Under the pieces are notes generated by a model that did no database searches, had not been told where the DNA came from, and worked only from the letters and a program-made list of their open reading frames with translations. A DNA stretch of 64,000 bases, from contig NZ_CP109327.1 of the NCBI RefSeq assembly GCF_035918155.1, positions 5,456,001 to 5,520,000 on the forward strand. The letters are read 5' to 3'. Within the stretch, counting starts at the first letter, position 1. Each line of letters starts with the position of its first letter. This document shows positions 6,173-14,627 of this stretch, piece after piece. The stretch comes from Streptomyces sp. NBC_01591 (lineage in GTDB: Bacteria; Actinomycetota; Actinomycetes; Streptomycetales; Streptomycetaceae). Both the position numbers and the translations under genes were made by a program.

Positions 6173-7774
6173 TCAGCGACAGGTACGGCGGTCAGGGGTG
6201 AGCAGGGTGCGCAGCGGCTCCGTGTCCGGGACGTCCGCCACCGCCGCGTCCAGCGCCGCCGGGAGCTTCTCCTCGTGGCCCTGCGGCAGCTCCAGTGACG
6301 CCTCGTCGGTCCAGGACAGCTGCCAGCGGGCCCGCCCCTGCCGCACGTACTCGCCCTCGACCAGTTGCCTCAGTCCGACGTACAGCCTGGGCCTGGCGAA
6401 CTCGCGGGCCGCGCGTCCGGTCGCCGCACAGGCCTCGGCGGACTTGTGGAGCCGGTCGGCGATCTGCCACTGCGCGCCCGCGTCGATCGCGTCGAGCGTG
6501 TCGGTCAGCGAGCCGTCGCCGCCGGTCACCCCGGTGACCGCCGTCCTCATGTACTGCGCCGACCGCTCCTCGTACGCCGTCATCGACCCGTGCACCAGGT
6601 CCGGCCAGTCGACCCGGCGCAGCCGCAGCATCTCCGGTGTCAGCACCTGCTCCTCGACAGCGGCCAGCGTGCGCTCGGCGTCGACGAGCAGGCCCAGGGC
6701 CGGTTCTGCCGGCTCCGGCGCGCGCCCGTCGTCCGGCAGCGCCTCGATCCGGGCGACGCGTTCCGTGATCCACGGGTGCGCATAAGCGTCCAATTCGGAC
6801 GCCATGGAGTCGCGCACCTCGTCCAGCTCGTCCCTGCGCGCGGCCAGCACATGCCGTATACCGCCGAGGACCTGGCCGGGCAGGGGCAGCATCCCGGCCT
6901 CCACACCGAGCGTGGCGTACGAGTCCATGTAGATGTCGTGCGTGTTGAGGAGGACCTGGATCTCGCGCAGCGCGGACGCGCTCACGTCACGGCCCGCGAT
7001 CCTCGCCGCGGCGACATCGGCCGCGAACTCCGCGCGGCGGGCGTCGGACTGTGCGGCGCGTATGCAGAAGCGCGCGTACCTCGCGTACAGCGCCGCCAGC
7101 GTACGGTGCGAGACACCGGCGCTGCCCACGTCGATCCCCTTGGCCTTCCTGCCCCTGGCGTGCGCCTTCGCGGCCTTCTTCTCCTGGCGCGCCCGCACCT
7201 TGGCGACGGTCTTGCCCGCCCGCTCCCGGAAGTGGCTGATGGTGCGGGTGGCCTGGATCCGGCCGCGTGTGGTGATCGCGGTGAGGCGGGTGTCGGAGCT
7301 GGCGTAGCGGTCCATCTCGTGCGCGAGCACGGAAGACAGCTGGGCCTCGGACATTCCGGCCATCAGCGGCACCCCGACGAGGAGTCGGCGTCTGCCGCGG
7401 GCCAGGCCGAGGAACCTGGTCTCCTCGTCGGCCGAGACGCTCACCTGACCGGTGAGCACGAGGTCGTCGGGTGCGCGGGTGCCGGCCCGGTCGGCGAGGT
7501 CGCGGACCGTGGCCCAGAGCCGGGGCTGCTGGGCGTCGTCGACGTGCAGGCCGCGCACGTCGTCGTTCTTCGGTATGCGCAGCATGAACATGCCTCGCAC
7601 GACCGGGAGCGCCAACGCGGAGGTGCGGGCGAGAACCATCACGGCGACGGGGGGCAGCGTCCAGCGGAACGCGGCCCAGTCGAGGACGCAGAGGAGGGCG
7701 AGCAGGAGGATGCCGAGCAGGTGGAAGCCGGCGAGCAGGGCAACGGCGCGGACGGCACGCAGAGTTGGGCTCAT
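6173..7774 (-). CDS. M48-family peptidase-like membrane protein with altered zinc motif
   Basis: I place the start at ATG 7772-7774 (MSPTLRAVRAVALLAGFHLL), giving 533 aa. An in-frame extension to 7951 has unlikely composition. Two N-terminal hydrophobic segments (about residues 8-30 and 35-60) match HtpX/M48 membrane peptidases. The domain then follows, with AQLSSVLAHEMDRYASSDTRL and later RRAEFAADVAAARIAG, which supplies the expected third-ligand region. The active-site motif is HEMDR instead of HExxH: the second zinc histidine is Arg. A Lys/Arg/Ala-rich insertion lies between the two motifs. The protein may therefore be a non-catalytic member or use different chemistry. It is flanked by two paralogous anchored helical proteins on the same strand. 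Confidence 0.85.
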   Translation of the reverse strand: MSPTLRAVRAVALLAGFHLLGILLLALLCVLDWAAFRWTLPPVAVMVLARTSALALPVVRGMFMLRIPKNDDVRGLHVDDAQQPRLWATVRDLADRAGTRAPDDLVLTGQVSVSADEETRFLGLARGRRRLLVGVPLMAGMSEAQLSSVLAHEMDRYASSDTRLTAITTRGRIQATRTISHFRERAGKTVAKVRARQEKKAAKAHARGRKAKGIDVGSAGVSHRTLAALYARYARFCIRAAQSDARRAEFAADVAAARIAGRDVSASALREIQVLLNTHDIYMDSYATLGVEAGMLPLPGQVLGGIRHVLAARRDELDEVRDSMASELDAYAHPWITERVARIEALPDDGRAPEPAEPALGLLVDAERTLAAVEEQVLTPEMLRLRRVDWPDLVHGSMTAYEERSAQYMRTAVTGVTGGDGSLTDTLDAIDAGAQWQIADRLHKSAEACAATGRAAREFARPRLYVGLRQLVEGEYVRQGRARWQLSWTDEASLELPQGHEEKLPAALDAAVADVPDTEPLRTLLTPDRRTCR

Positions 7775-8014
7775 CGGGCGGATTCCCCCCACAGGAACGG
7801 GACGGGTGGTGGTGCGCGTGGGGAACCGGAGTATGTCGTCCCGCAGCCGGGCGCGGCAACGTGGTATCACGGGCTGCCCGGGACCGGGGCCGCGCCATGG
7901 ACCGGCCATCGCCCGGAAAGCGGGTGCCGGGCCACTGTTCGGTCGTGTCACCGCTCCGCCGTCGGGCGGTCGCGCGGGCAGCGCGTCGACAGGTAGCCGC
8001 CGGGCGCCCGGCGG

Positions 8015-9118
8015 CTACCGCGGCAGCGTCGCCGGGGTGCCGCCGTTCGCCTCGTAGCCGGCCACCGCCAGCGCCCGGTAGACCGTGTACTCGGCGGCCG
8101 GGTCGGGGCCCTGCGTCCACGGCAGGGCGCCCACGTGGCCGTCGATGTGGACGAGCTGGGCCATCGCCTCCGACCAGCGCTCCATCCGGACCAGGAAGAG
8201 GACCAGCAGATGGCGTACGTGCGCGAGCATCGGGTCGTCCGGGCGGGCCGCGTGCACAGCGAACAGGGCGCCCTCGACCGCCTTGGTCACCACCAGGCCG
8301 CGGTAGAAGCCCTGCACCAGATTGACCTCGGGCAGATGCTCGTACACCGCGAAGAGCGGCAGCGCGGCCAGCAGCGAGCCCTGCGGGGCGCGGGCCGCGG
8401 CCGCGGTGGCGAAGCGGTCGGCCTCCTCGCGCGAACCGTGCCACTTCTCGCACCAGTAGTGCAGCGCGGCGATGTGCGCGCCCATGTGGGCCGGGGCCCG
8501 GTCCATCACCTTCGCCCAGAGCCGGTCGAACTCCTCGTGGGAGTCGCCGAGTCCGCGGGCCACGGCCAGTTCGGTGAGGTACGGAACGGGGTCGCCGGGC
8601 GCCAGCAGTGCCGCCTCGCCGCAGACCGTACGGGCCTCCTCCAGGATGATCCGGAAGTCGTCCGTTCCCGCGGTCGACGAACGCCACGCCTGCTGCACCA
8701 GGAACTCCGCGTGCACCGCCGCGCCGCCCGCGTCCTTCGGCGCCTCCGCCCGCCACTTGCGCAGCCACGAGCCACCGGCACCGGGCTGCTGCGCCAGCTC
8801 CAGCGAGGCGGCCCCGGCGAACGCCTGCACCCGCTGCCACCGCACCTCGCCCTCCTTGGGCGTGCCGGCCAGCAGTTGCGAGGCCGCCCGCCAGTCCTGG
8901 GAACGCTGCACGACATCGAGCACGTCGAGAAGATCCTGGTCCGGGCCCGGCAGCCGGATGTCCAGTTCCTCCTGGCGCACGAAGCCGTAGGCGTCCGGGT
9001 CGGCGGCGTCCGGGGAACCGGGCGCGACCTGGCGGATTCCGCCTCGGCGGCGCAGCACGAAGGGGCCGACGACCGCGGCGAGCATGCACAGGGCGATCAG
9101 GAACCAGAGAATCTCCAT
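8015..9118 (-). CDS. Membrane-anchored helical-repeat protein, paralogue B
   Basis: The 367-aa protein starts MEILWFLIALCMLAAVVGPFVL, a clear membrane segment, followed by RRRGG that places the body in the cytoplasm. The body is helical and repeat-like, and matches the protein at 5057-6154 in several blocks (YLTELAVARGLGDSHEE, HYWCEKWHGSREEADRFA, SLLAALPLFAVYEH, AHVRHLLVLFL). It is the first gene of a minus-strand set with the M48-like gene (240-bp gap) and paralogue A. It diverges from metB over 68 bp. Function unknown. Confidence 0.85.
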   Translation of the reverse strand: MEILWFLIALCMLAAVVGPFVLRRRGGIRQVAPGSPDAADPDAYGFVRQEELDIRLPGPDQDLLDVLDVVQRSQDWRAASQLLAGTPKEGEVRWQRVQAFAGAASLELAQQPGAGGSWLRKWRAEAPKDAGGAAVHAEFLVQQAWRSSTAGTDDFRIILEEARTVCGEAALLAPGDPVPYLTELAVARGLGDSHEEFDRLWAKVMDRAPAHMGAHIAALHYWCEKWHGSREEADRFATAAAARAPQGSLLAALPLFAVYEHLPEVNLVQGFYRGLVVTKAVEGALFAVHAARPDDPMLAHVRHLLVLFLVRMERWSEAMAQLVHIDGHVGALPWTQGPDPAAEYTVYRALAVAGYEANGGTPATLPR

Positions 9119-9186
9119 GCCCCCATTGTCGCCGGACGGCCCGGTAGTCCGGTGGGCGCCCTCGGGACGAACTACGCTCGGGCCCC

Positions 9187-10332
9187 ATGAGCGACCAGCA
9201 CAGCTTCGAGACCCTCGCGATCCACGCGGGAAACACCGCCGATCCCCTCACCGGCGCCGTTGTTCCGCCCATTTACCAGGTTTCCACGTACAAGCAGGAC
9301 GGAGTGGGCGGACTGCGCGGCGGCTACGAGTACAGCCGCAGCGCCAACCCGACCCGTACCGCCCTGGAGGAGAACCTCGCGGCCCTGGAGGGCGGCCGCC
9401 GCGGACTCGCCTTCGCCTCCGGCCTCGCCGCCGAGGACTGCCTGCTCCGTACGCTGCTGACCCCCGGCGACCATGTGGTCATCCCGAACGACGCCTACGG
9501 CGGCACGTTCCGGCTGTTCGCGAAGGTCGTCTCGCGGTGGGGCGTGGAGTTCTCCGTCGCCGACACCTCGGACGTGGCGGCGGTACGGGCGGCGATCACC
9601 CCGCGCACCAAGGCGGTCTGGGTGGAGACCCCGTCCAACCCGCTGCTCGGCATCACCGACATCGCCGCGATCGCCGGTGTGGCCCGCGCCGCGGGTGCGC
9701 GGCTGGTCGTCGACAACACCTTCGCCAGCCCCTACCTCCAGCAGCCGCTGGCCCTGGGCGCCGATGTGGTGGTGCACTCCACCACGAAGTACATGGGCGG
9801 CCACTCGGACGTCGTCGGCGGCGCGCTGATCGTCAACGACCCCGAACTGGCGGAGGAGTTGGCGTACCACCAGAACGCGATGGGCGCGGTCGCCGGGCCG
9901 TTCGACGCCTGGCTGGTGCTGCGCGGCATCAAGACCCTGGCGGTCCGCATGGACCGGCACAGCGAGAACGCCACCAAGGTCGCCGATCTGCTGACCCGGC
10001 ACCCCAAGGTCACCCAGGTCCTCTATCCGGGGCTGCCCGAGCACCCCGGCCACGAGATCGCCGCCAAGCAGATGAAGGCCTTCGGCGGCATGGTGTCCTT
10101 CCGGGTCAAGGGCGGCGAGGAGGCGGCGGTCCAGGTCTGCAACCGGGCGAAGCTGTTCACCCTCGGTGAGTCGCTGGGCGGCGTCGAGTCGCTCGTGGAG
10201 CACCCGGGCCGCATGACGCACGCCTCGGCGGCGGGCTCCCCGCTGGAGGTGCCGGCCGACCTCGTACGCGTCTCCGTCGGCATCGAGAACGCCGACGACC
10301 TGCTGGCCGACCTCACGCAGGCGCTCGGCTAG
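9187..10332 (+). CDS. metB: Cystathionine gamma-synthase (or gamma-lyase)
   Basis: This 381-aa PLP enzyme belongs to the Cys/Met metabolism family. The PLP-lysine motif is HSTTKYMGGHSD, with the upstream VDNTFASPYLQQPL and ETPSNPL blocks and the C-terminal SLGGVESLVEHP. It would join O-acetyl/succinyl-homoserine to cysteine in transsulfuration, or cleave cystathionine; the sequence alone does not separate these. The ATG at 9187 follows an intergenic region shared with the divergent paralogue-B gene. A strong palindromic terminator follows at 10364-10395, so it is probably monocistronic. Confidence 0.92.
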   Translation: MSDQHSFETLAIHAGNTADPLTGAVVPPIYQVSTYKQDGVGGLRGGYEYSRSANPTRTALEENLAALEGGRRGLAFASGLAAEDCLLRTLLTPGDHVVIPNDAYGGTFRLFAKVVSRWGVEFSVADTSDVAAVRAAITPRTKAVWVETPSNPLLGITDIAAIAGVARAAGARLVVDNTFASPYLQQPLALGADVVVHSTTKYMGGHSDVVGGALIVNDPELAEELAYHQNAMGAVAGPFDAWLVLRGIKTLAVRMDRHSENATKVADLLTRHPKVTQVLYPGLPEHPGHEIAAKQMKAFGGMVSFRVKGGEEAAVQVCNRAKLFTLGESLGGVESLVEHPGRMTHASAAGSPLEVPADLVRVSVGIENADDLLADLTQALG

Positions 10333-10363
10333 GTCGCGGCCCAGGGCCGGTCCTGCAAAGAAT

Positions 10364-10395
10364 CCGGGCGGGCTCGAACGTTCGAGCCCGCCCGG
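10364..10395. terminator. Perfect hairpin between metB and the DUF1059 gene
   Basis: A 15-bp perfect stem (CCGGGCGGGCTCGAA / TTCGAGCCCGCCCGG) with a 2-base centre lies between two convergent genes. It has no long T-run, as is usual in Streptomyces, and should work in both directions. Confidence 0.8.
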
Positions 10396-10410
10396 CCGTT
10401 CGGGGCCTTG

Positions 10411-10602
10411 TCAGGCGTTGACCTGCTCGTCCTCCAGCATCGCCCGGATCTGTTCGCGCAGTTCCGGGCTGTCGGTGTGTTCGTGGACGGAGACCGCGTG
10501 CTCCGTCGCGGCGCGTACGACTTCCTCTTCCTCGCCCGAGATGGTGAGCGAGCAGTGCGACACGCTCGGATGCTTGCGGCAGTCAGCGATCTTCCTGGTC
10601 AT
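10411..10602 (-). CDS. DUF1059 family small protein
   Basis: The 63-aa protein starts at ATG 10600-10602 (MTRKIADCRKHPSVSHCSLT). It has the DUF1059 pattern: a short N-terminal strand with two Cys, CSLTISG, then acidic EEEEVV and HAVSVHEHTDSPELREQI near the end. The longer upstream frame is not supported; the ATG has an AGGAGG site (reverse of cctcct) just before it. The function of the family is not established. It is convergent with metB and separated from it by a terminator. Confidence 0.85.
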   Translation of the reverse strand: MTRKIADCRKHPSVSHCSLTISGEEEEVVRAATEHAVSVHEHTDSPELREQIRAMLEDEQVNA

Positions 10603-10667
10603 GGCAGCCTCCTGGGGACCGTCACACGATCCCGCACATTCCAGGATAGTTCGGCCGTCATCGCCGC

Positions 10668-10916
10668 TCACCAGCCATCCAGCGGCGTCGTCTCGGCGGG
10701 CGGCACCTGCCAGGGATGCGCCGCCATCGCCCAGACCGTGAAGGCCACAACCGCGGCGCACGCCACCAGCAGCATCAGCCGGCGGGCGAACAGCCGTCGG
10801 CGCAGCATCCTGCCGCCGCGCTCCGACGCCCGCTGCGCCAGATCGGCGGGCACCTGCGGATGCGGACCGTCCAGCATGCGCCGGACCTCGTCCTCACGGT
10901 CGCCGGCGCGGCTCAC
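10668..10916 (-). CDS. Single-pass membrane protein, possible anti-sigma partner
   Basis: The 82-aa protein starts at GTG 10914-10916, overlapping the stop of the sigma-like gene by four bases (GTGA), so the two are coupled. It has an acidic/basic N-terminus (about residues 1-45) and one clear membrane helix (LMLLVACAAVVAFTVWAMA, about residues 48-66), with a short outer tail. The location directly behind a sigma-like gene and the topology suggest an anti-sigma-like role, but no zinc-binding HxxxCxxC motif is visible, so this is inference from context. Confidence 0.7.
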   Translation of the reverse strand: MSRAGDREDEVRRMLDGPHPQVPADLAQRASERGGRMLRRRLFARRLMLLVACAAVVAFTVWAMAAHPWQVPPAETTPLDGW

Positions 10917-11443
10917 CGCGCGACCCCCAGCGGACCCGTCGTGCCCCGCCGCGCCGTGGGCCGACGGGTGCCGCGCATCGTGGCCACCGAGCGGTTGCAG
11001 ATCGCCCGCACCCGCTCCACCGGAAGGCCGAGCAGCGCCGCGGCCTGCTCCTCCGCGACCCCCTCGTACAGCCACAGTACGAGGACGAGGCGTTCCAAGG
11101 GCGTCAGCGCGTCCAGCAGCCCGCCGCGCGGCCGGTGGTGCCGCCAGACCTCGTGGGCGAACCGGACGGCGAGCTCGCGCCGGGTGCGGTCGTACGGGTC
11201 CTCGCCGCGCAGCCGTTCCCACTGTGCGTACGTGCTTGCCAGCGCGGCCATGAGCAGCCGCTGGGCCCTGGGGTTCGCTCCCGGTGGCCGCATGGGCTCG
11301 GCGGTGAGCAGCGTGGCGGTGTGCAGCAGACGGCCGGCCGCGCCCGCGACGAAGATCTCGAACTCCTGGGCGCGGCGCCGCTCCCGGCCCGACTGGCGCT
11401 CTCGCACAGTCCACATCCGAGCCGCTGCGGGGCTCCGGGTCAA
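10913..11443 (-). CDS. Sigma-70 region-4-like regulator (ECF-related)
   Basis: This 176-aa protein resembles SigE-like ECF factors of Streptomyces. The N-terminal part (RRRAQEFEIFVAGAAGRLLH) recalls region 2, although the usual AEDLVQ core is missing. The C-terminal part (LTPLERLVLVLWLYEGV, then EEQAAALLGLPVERVRAICN, about residues 110-155) is a region-4 helix-turn-helix. Because region 2 is weak, it may be a degenerate sigma factor or a regulator derived from one. Starts at 11443 (ATG) or at internal Met10 are both possible. It is coupled to a membrane protein by a 4-base overlap. Confidence 0.75.
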   Translation of the reverse strand: MTRSPAAARMWTVRERQSGRERRRAQEFEIFVAGAAGRLLHTATLLTAEPMRPPGANPRAQRLLMAALASTYAQWERLRGEDPYDRTRRELAVRFAHEVWRHHRPRGGLLDALTPLERLVLVLWLYEGVAEEQAAALLGLPVERVRAICNRSVATMRGTRRPTARRGTTGPLGVAR

Positions 11444-11480
11444 GAGGTATGCCGCAGTCCACCCGGGCCAGGCGATTGGG

Positions 11481-12011
11481 TCAGCCGGCCGGAGGCGCCT
11501 GGTGCGAGGCCTGGCGTGCGGCCAGCGAGGTGTTGAACCGGGTGAGCAGCGCGCAGAAGGTCTCGCGCTCCTCGGCCGTCCAGCTGTCCGTCACCTGCGT
11601 CATGAGCTCGCGCCGGGAGCTGCGGACCTCGTCCAGCCGTGCCTGGCCGCGCGGCGACAACTGGAGCACGACGGCCCGGCCGTCCTCGGGGTGCGAGGTG
11701 CGCTTGACCAGTCCGGTGTCGACGAGCGGTGCGACCTGCCGGGTCACGGTCGAGGAGTCGATCCCCATGCCCGCGGCGAGCGCCTTGACGCCCATCGGGC
11801 CTTCCCGGTCCAGCCTGTTGAGCAGCAGATAGGCGGCCCGGTCCATGGAATTGCGCACCTGGCCGACACCGCCGAGGCGGGTCTGCTCGGCACGGCGGGC
11901 GAATACCGCGACCTGATGCTGCAGAGCGTCGAGGACGTGGTCGGAACCCGTGGGTTCGGGGGCGGCGCCCCCGGAAGGAGACGCAGCTGTCGTCATGTCC
12001 TGAGGGGGCAT
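11481..12011 (-). CDS. MarR-family transcriptional regulator
   Basis: This is a winged-helix MarR protein of about 176 aa (ATG 12009-12011) or 171 aa (ATG 11994-11996, which has AGGA very close). Visible elements are DRAAYLLLNRLDREGPMGVKA, the recognition helix GIDSSTVTRQVAPLVDTGLV and the wing KRTSHPEDGRAVVLQLSPRG. It probably binds as a dimer near its own promoter in the 177-bp region shared with the divergent ilvA. The effector is unknown. Confidence 0.9.
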   Translation of the reverse strand: MPPQDMTTAASPSGGAAPEPTGSDHVLDALQHQVAVFARRAEQTRLGGVGQVRNSMDRAAYLLLNRLDREGPMGVKALAAGMGIDSSTVTRQVAPLVDTGLVKRTSHPEDGRAVVLQLSPRGQARLDEVRSSRRELMTQVTDSWTAEERETFCALLTRFNTSLAARQASHQAPPAG

Positions 12012-12188
12012 GGCCGGGGGCTCTCTTCGTGCGGTGAAGGATGGGTGGGGGACAGAGTACGCGGCCACGGGGCAACGCGTACCAGCGCTGCGCAAACCTG
12101 TGGACAACGGCCCAGGAGGGGACGGGACGCGGCGGACGGCGCCCTGCCGAGCGGCGGGACCCGCGGGCCGAGCTGCAAGACTTACGGT

Positions 12189-13418
12189 ATGAACTTCCGC
12201 GCGACCGGCCATTTTCCTCCGCTGATCCTCGACGACATCCGCGGGGCGCAGAAGATGCTCTCCGGCGTGGCCAGGATGACCGCCATGGAAGGCAGCCGCC
12301 ACCTGACCGAGCTCGTGGGCGCGCCGGTCCATTTCAAGTGCGAGAACCTGCAGCGGACCGGCTCGTTCAAACTGCGTGGTGCGTATGTACGGATCTCCGG
12401 CCTGTCCCCGGTGGAGCGGGCGGCCGGAGTCGTCGCCGCGAGCGCCGGAAACCATGCGCAGGGTGTCGCACTCGCGTCTGCGTTGCTCGGCGTACGGTCG
12501 ACGGTCTTCATGCCGGTCGGGGCGCCGCTGCCGAAGGTGGCCGCCACCCGCCAGTACGGGGCGGAGGTCCGGCTGCACGGGCATGTCGTGGACGAGACGC
12601 TGGCCGCCGCGCAGGAGTACGCGCAGGAGACCGGTGCGGTCTTCATCCACCCCTTCGACCACCCGGACATCATCGCCGGGCAGGGCACGGTGGGCCTGGA
12701 GATCCTCGAACAGTGCCCCGAGGTGCGCACCATCGTGGTGGGGATCGGCGGCGGTGGTCTCGCGGCGGGCATCGCGGTGGCGGTCAAGGCGGTCCGGCCC
12801 GATGTGCGGATCGTCGGGGTGCAGGCGGCGGGCGCGGCCTGCTATCCGCCTTCGCTGGCCGTGGGGCATCCGGTGTCGATCGGCTCGCTGAACACGATGG
12901 CGGACGGCATCAAGGTGGGGCGCCCCGGCGATGTGCCGTTCGAGCTGGTCAGGGAGTTGGTCGACGAGGTCCGTACGGTCTCCGAGGACGAGCTGTCCAG
13001 TGCGCTGCTGCTCTGTCTGGAGCGGGCGAAGCTGGTGGTGGAGCCGGCCGGGGCGAGCCCGGTCGCGGCGTTGCTGAGCGATCCGAAGTCGTTCCGCGGG
13101 CCGGTGGTCGCGCTGCTCTCGGGCGGCAACGTGGACCCGCTGCTGATGCAGCGCATCCTGACCCACGGCATGGTGGCGGCCGGCCGCTATCTCAGCCTGC
13201 GGCTGCGGCTGGCCGACCGCCCGGGTGCGCTGGCCACTCTGCTGGGTGTGCTCTCGGTGGTCGACGCGAACGTACTCGACATCGGTCATGTACGGACCGA
13301 TCCCCGGCTCGGGCTCACCGAGGTCGAGGTGGAGCTGCAGCTGGAGACGAAGGGGCCGGAGCACTGCGAGGAGGTCTCGGCGGCGCTGCGGGACGCGGGC
13401 TATCTGGTGATGAGCTGA
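12189..13418 (+). CDS. ilvA: Threonine ammonia-lyase (threonine dehydratase) with C-terminal ACT domain
   Basis: The 409-aa PLP enzyme converts threonine to 2-oxobutanoate and ammonia, feeding isoleucine synthesis or catabolism. The PLP lysine is Lys61 in TGSFKLRGAY. SAGNHAQGVA, the glycine-rich VGIGGGGLAAG and the C-terminal LSGGNVDP are family blocks. Residues from about 335 (YLSLRLRLADRPGALATLLG) form a single ACT-like domain, as in the shorter, catabolic-type dehydratases rather than the two-ACT biosynthetic form. The ATG at 12189 starts the conserved MNFRATGHFPPLILDDI. The long upstream frame in this phase is spurious. Confidence 0.93.
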   Translation: MNFRATGHFPPLILDDIRGAQKMLSGVARMTAMEGSRHLTELVGAPVHFKCENLQRTGSFKLRGAYVRISGLSPVERAAGVVAASAGNHAQGVALASALLGVRSTVFMPVGAPLPKVAATRQYGAEVRLHGHVVDETLAAAQEYAQETGAVFIHPFDHPDIIAGQGTVGLEILEQCPEVRTIVVGIGGGGLAAGIAVAVKAVRPDVRIVGVQAAGAACYPPSLAVGHPVSIGSLNTMADGIKVGRPGDVPFELVRELVDEVRTVSEDELSSALLLCLERAKLVVEPAGASPVAALLSDPKSFRGPVVALLSGGNVDPLLMQRILTHGMVAAGRYLSLRLRLADRPGALATLLGVLSVVDANVLDIGHVRTDPRLGLTEVEVELQLETKGPEHCEEVSAALRDAGYLVMS

Positions 13419-13429
13419 GCCTTGCCTGT

Positions 13430-13443
13430 CGCGATGTATCGCG
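13430..13443. promoter_or_regulatory. Inverted repeat upstream of the ABC exporter, possible operator
   Basis: CGCGAT-GT-ATCGCG is a 6-bp-arm inverted repeat in the 150-bp gap before the DrrA-like gene, followed by GTTACGTTGCC. Its position fits an operator for a drug-responsive regulator, but no such regulator gene lies next to it. Confidence 0.35.
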
Positions 13444-13568
13444 TTACGTTGCCTGTCGTCGCCAGGTCTTCGCAGGCATGTCCGCCGCAGGTGTTCACCA
13501 GGCGCGGAAAGACCGTCAAACCTAGGATCTGTTGAGGAAGTCACCCGAACACACTGGGGGAATCCCGT

Positions 13569-14627
13569 ATGCCAGGCGCCATCCATGCCGAAGGTCTGGT
13601 GAAGACCTTCGGCGATGTACGAGCACTCGGCGGTGTCGATCTCGATGTGCCGGAAGGCACCGTCCTCGGACTTCTCGGCCCCAACGGCGCAGGCAAGACG
13701 ACCGCCGTGCGCGTCCTCACCACCCTGCTCAGGCCCGACAGCGGCAGGGCCGTCGTCGCGGGCATCGACGTACTGAAGAAACCCAATGAGGTACGCAGGT
13801 CGATCGGCCTCTCCGGCCAGTTCGCCGCGGTCGACGAGTATCTGACCGGCCGTGAGAACCTCCAGATGGTCGGCCAGCTCTACCAGATGACCGCACGGGA
13901 CGCGAAGGCCAGGGCGGGGGAGCTGCTGGAGCGGTTCAACCTCGCCGACGCGGCCGACCGCACGGCCAAGACGTACTCCGGAGGCATGCGCCGCCGCCTC
14001 GACCTCGCGGCGGCGCTCGTCGTCTCCCCGCCGGTCATGTTCATGGACGAGCCGACCACCGGCCTCGACCCGCGCAACCGGCAGCAGCTCTGGGAGGTCA
14101 TCGAGGAGCTCGTCGCGGGCGGCACGACGCTGCTGCTCACCACGCAGTATCTGGAGGAGGCCGACCATCTGGCCCATGAGATCTGCGTGATCGACCACGG
14201 CCTGGTCATCGCCCGCGGCACCTCCGACGAGCTCAAGGCCCGCACCGGCGGCGAACGCGTCGAGGTCGTGGTGCACCAGCGCGACCAGATCGCCCCGGCC
14301 CGCGCCGTGCTCGCACAGGTCGGCAAGGGCGAGGTCACCGTCGCCGAGCACATGCGCAAGCTGACCGTCCCGGTCCTCGGCGGGGCCAAGCTGCTGGCCG
14401 AGGTCATCCGCGACCTCGACGCCCGCGGCGTGGAGATCGACGACATCGGCCTGCGCCGCCCCACCCTCGACGACGTCTTCCTCTCGCTGACCGGACACGC
14501 CGCCGGGACGCAGAACGCAGACGGGAACGGAGACGGGAGCAGCGAAGGGAACGGCGACGGGAACGGAGACGCGACCGGGGCCGGCCCGGCCGGCGGCGCC
14601 CTGGCGGGGACGGAGGCGGTCAAGTGA
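13569..14627 (+). CDS. Daunorubicin-resistance-type ABC transporter, ATP-binding subunit
   Basis: This 352-aa DrrA-like ATPase powers export by the permease encoded next. Walker A is LLGPNGAGKTTAVRVL, the signature is YSGGMRRRLDLAAAL and Walker B is PPVMFMDEPTTGLDPRN. The DrrA C-terminal domain (about residues 230-310) ends PTLDDVFLSLTGH. After it comes a low-complexity tail rich in Gly, Asn and Asp (about residues 318-340), absent from most DrrA proteins and probably unstructured. The 3' end overlaps the permease start by four bases (GTGA). The substrate is not predictable. Confidence 0.92.
   Translation: MPGAIHAEGLVKTFGDVRALGGVDLDVPEGTVLGLLGPNGAGKTTAVRVLTTLLRPDSGRAVVAGIDVLKKPNEVRRSIGLSGQFAAVDEYLTGRENLQMVGQLYQMTARDAKARAGELLERFNLADAADRTAKTYSGGMRRRLDLAAALVVSPPVMFMDEPTTGLDPRNRQQLWEVIEELVAGGTTLLLTTQYLEEADHLAHEICVIDHGLVIARGTSDELKARTGGERVEVVVHQRDQIAPARAVLAQVGKGEVTVAEHMRKLTVPVLGGAKLLAEVIRDLDARGVEIDDIGLRRPTLDDVFLSLTGHAAGTQNADGNGDGSSEGNGDGNGDATGAGPAGGALAGTEAVK

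Noticed and set aside
11481..14498. Very long minus-strand reading frame (over 1000 codons) across ilvA and the ABC ATPase gene
   Set aside because: It is a G/C-bias shadow of plus-strand genes. Only its last part, the MarR gene, shows a real domain.
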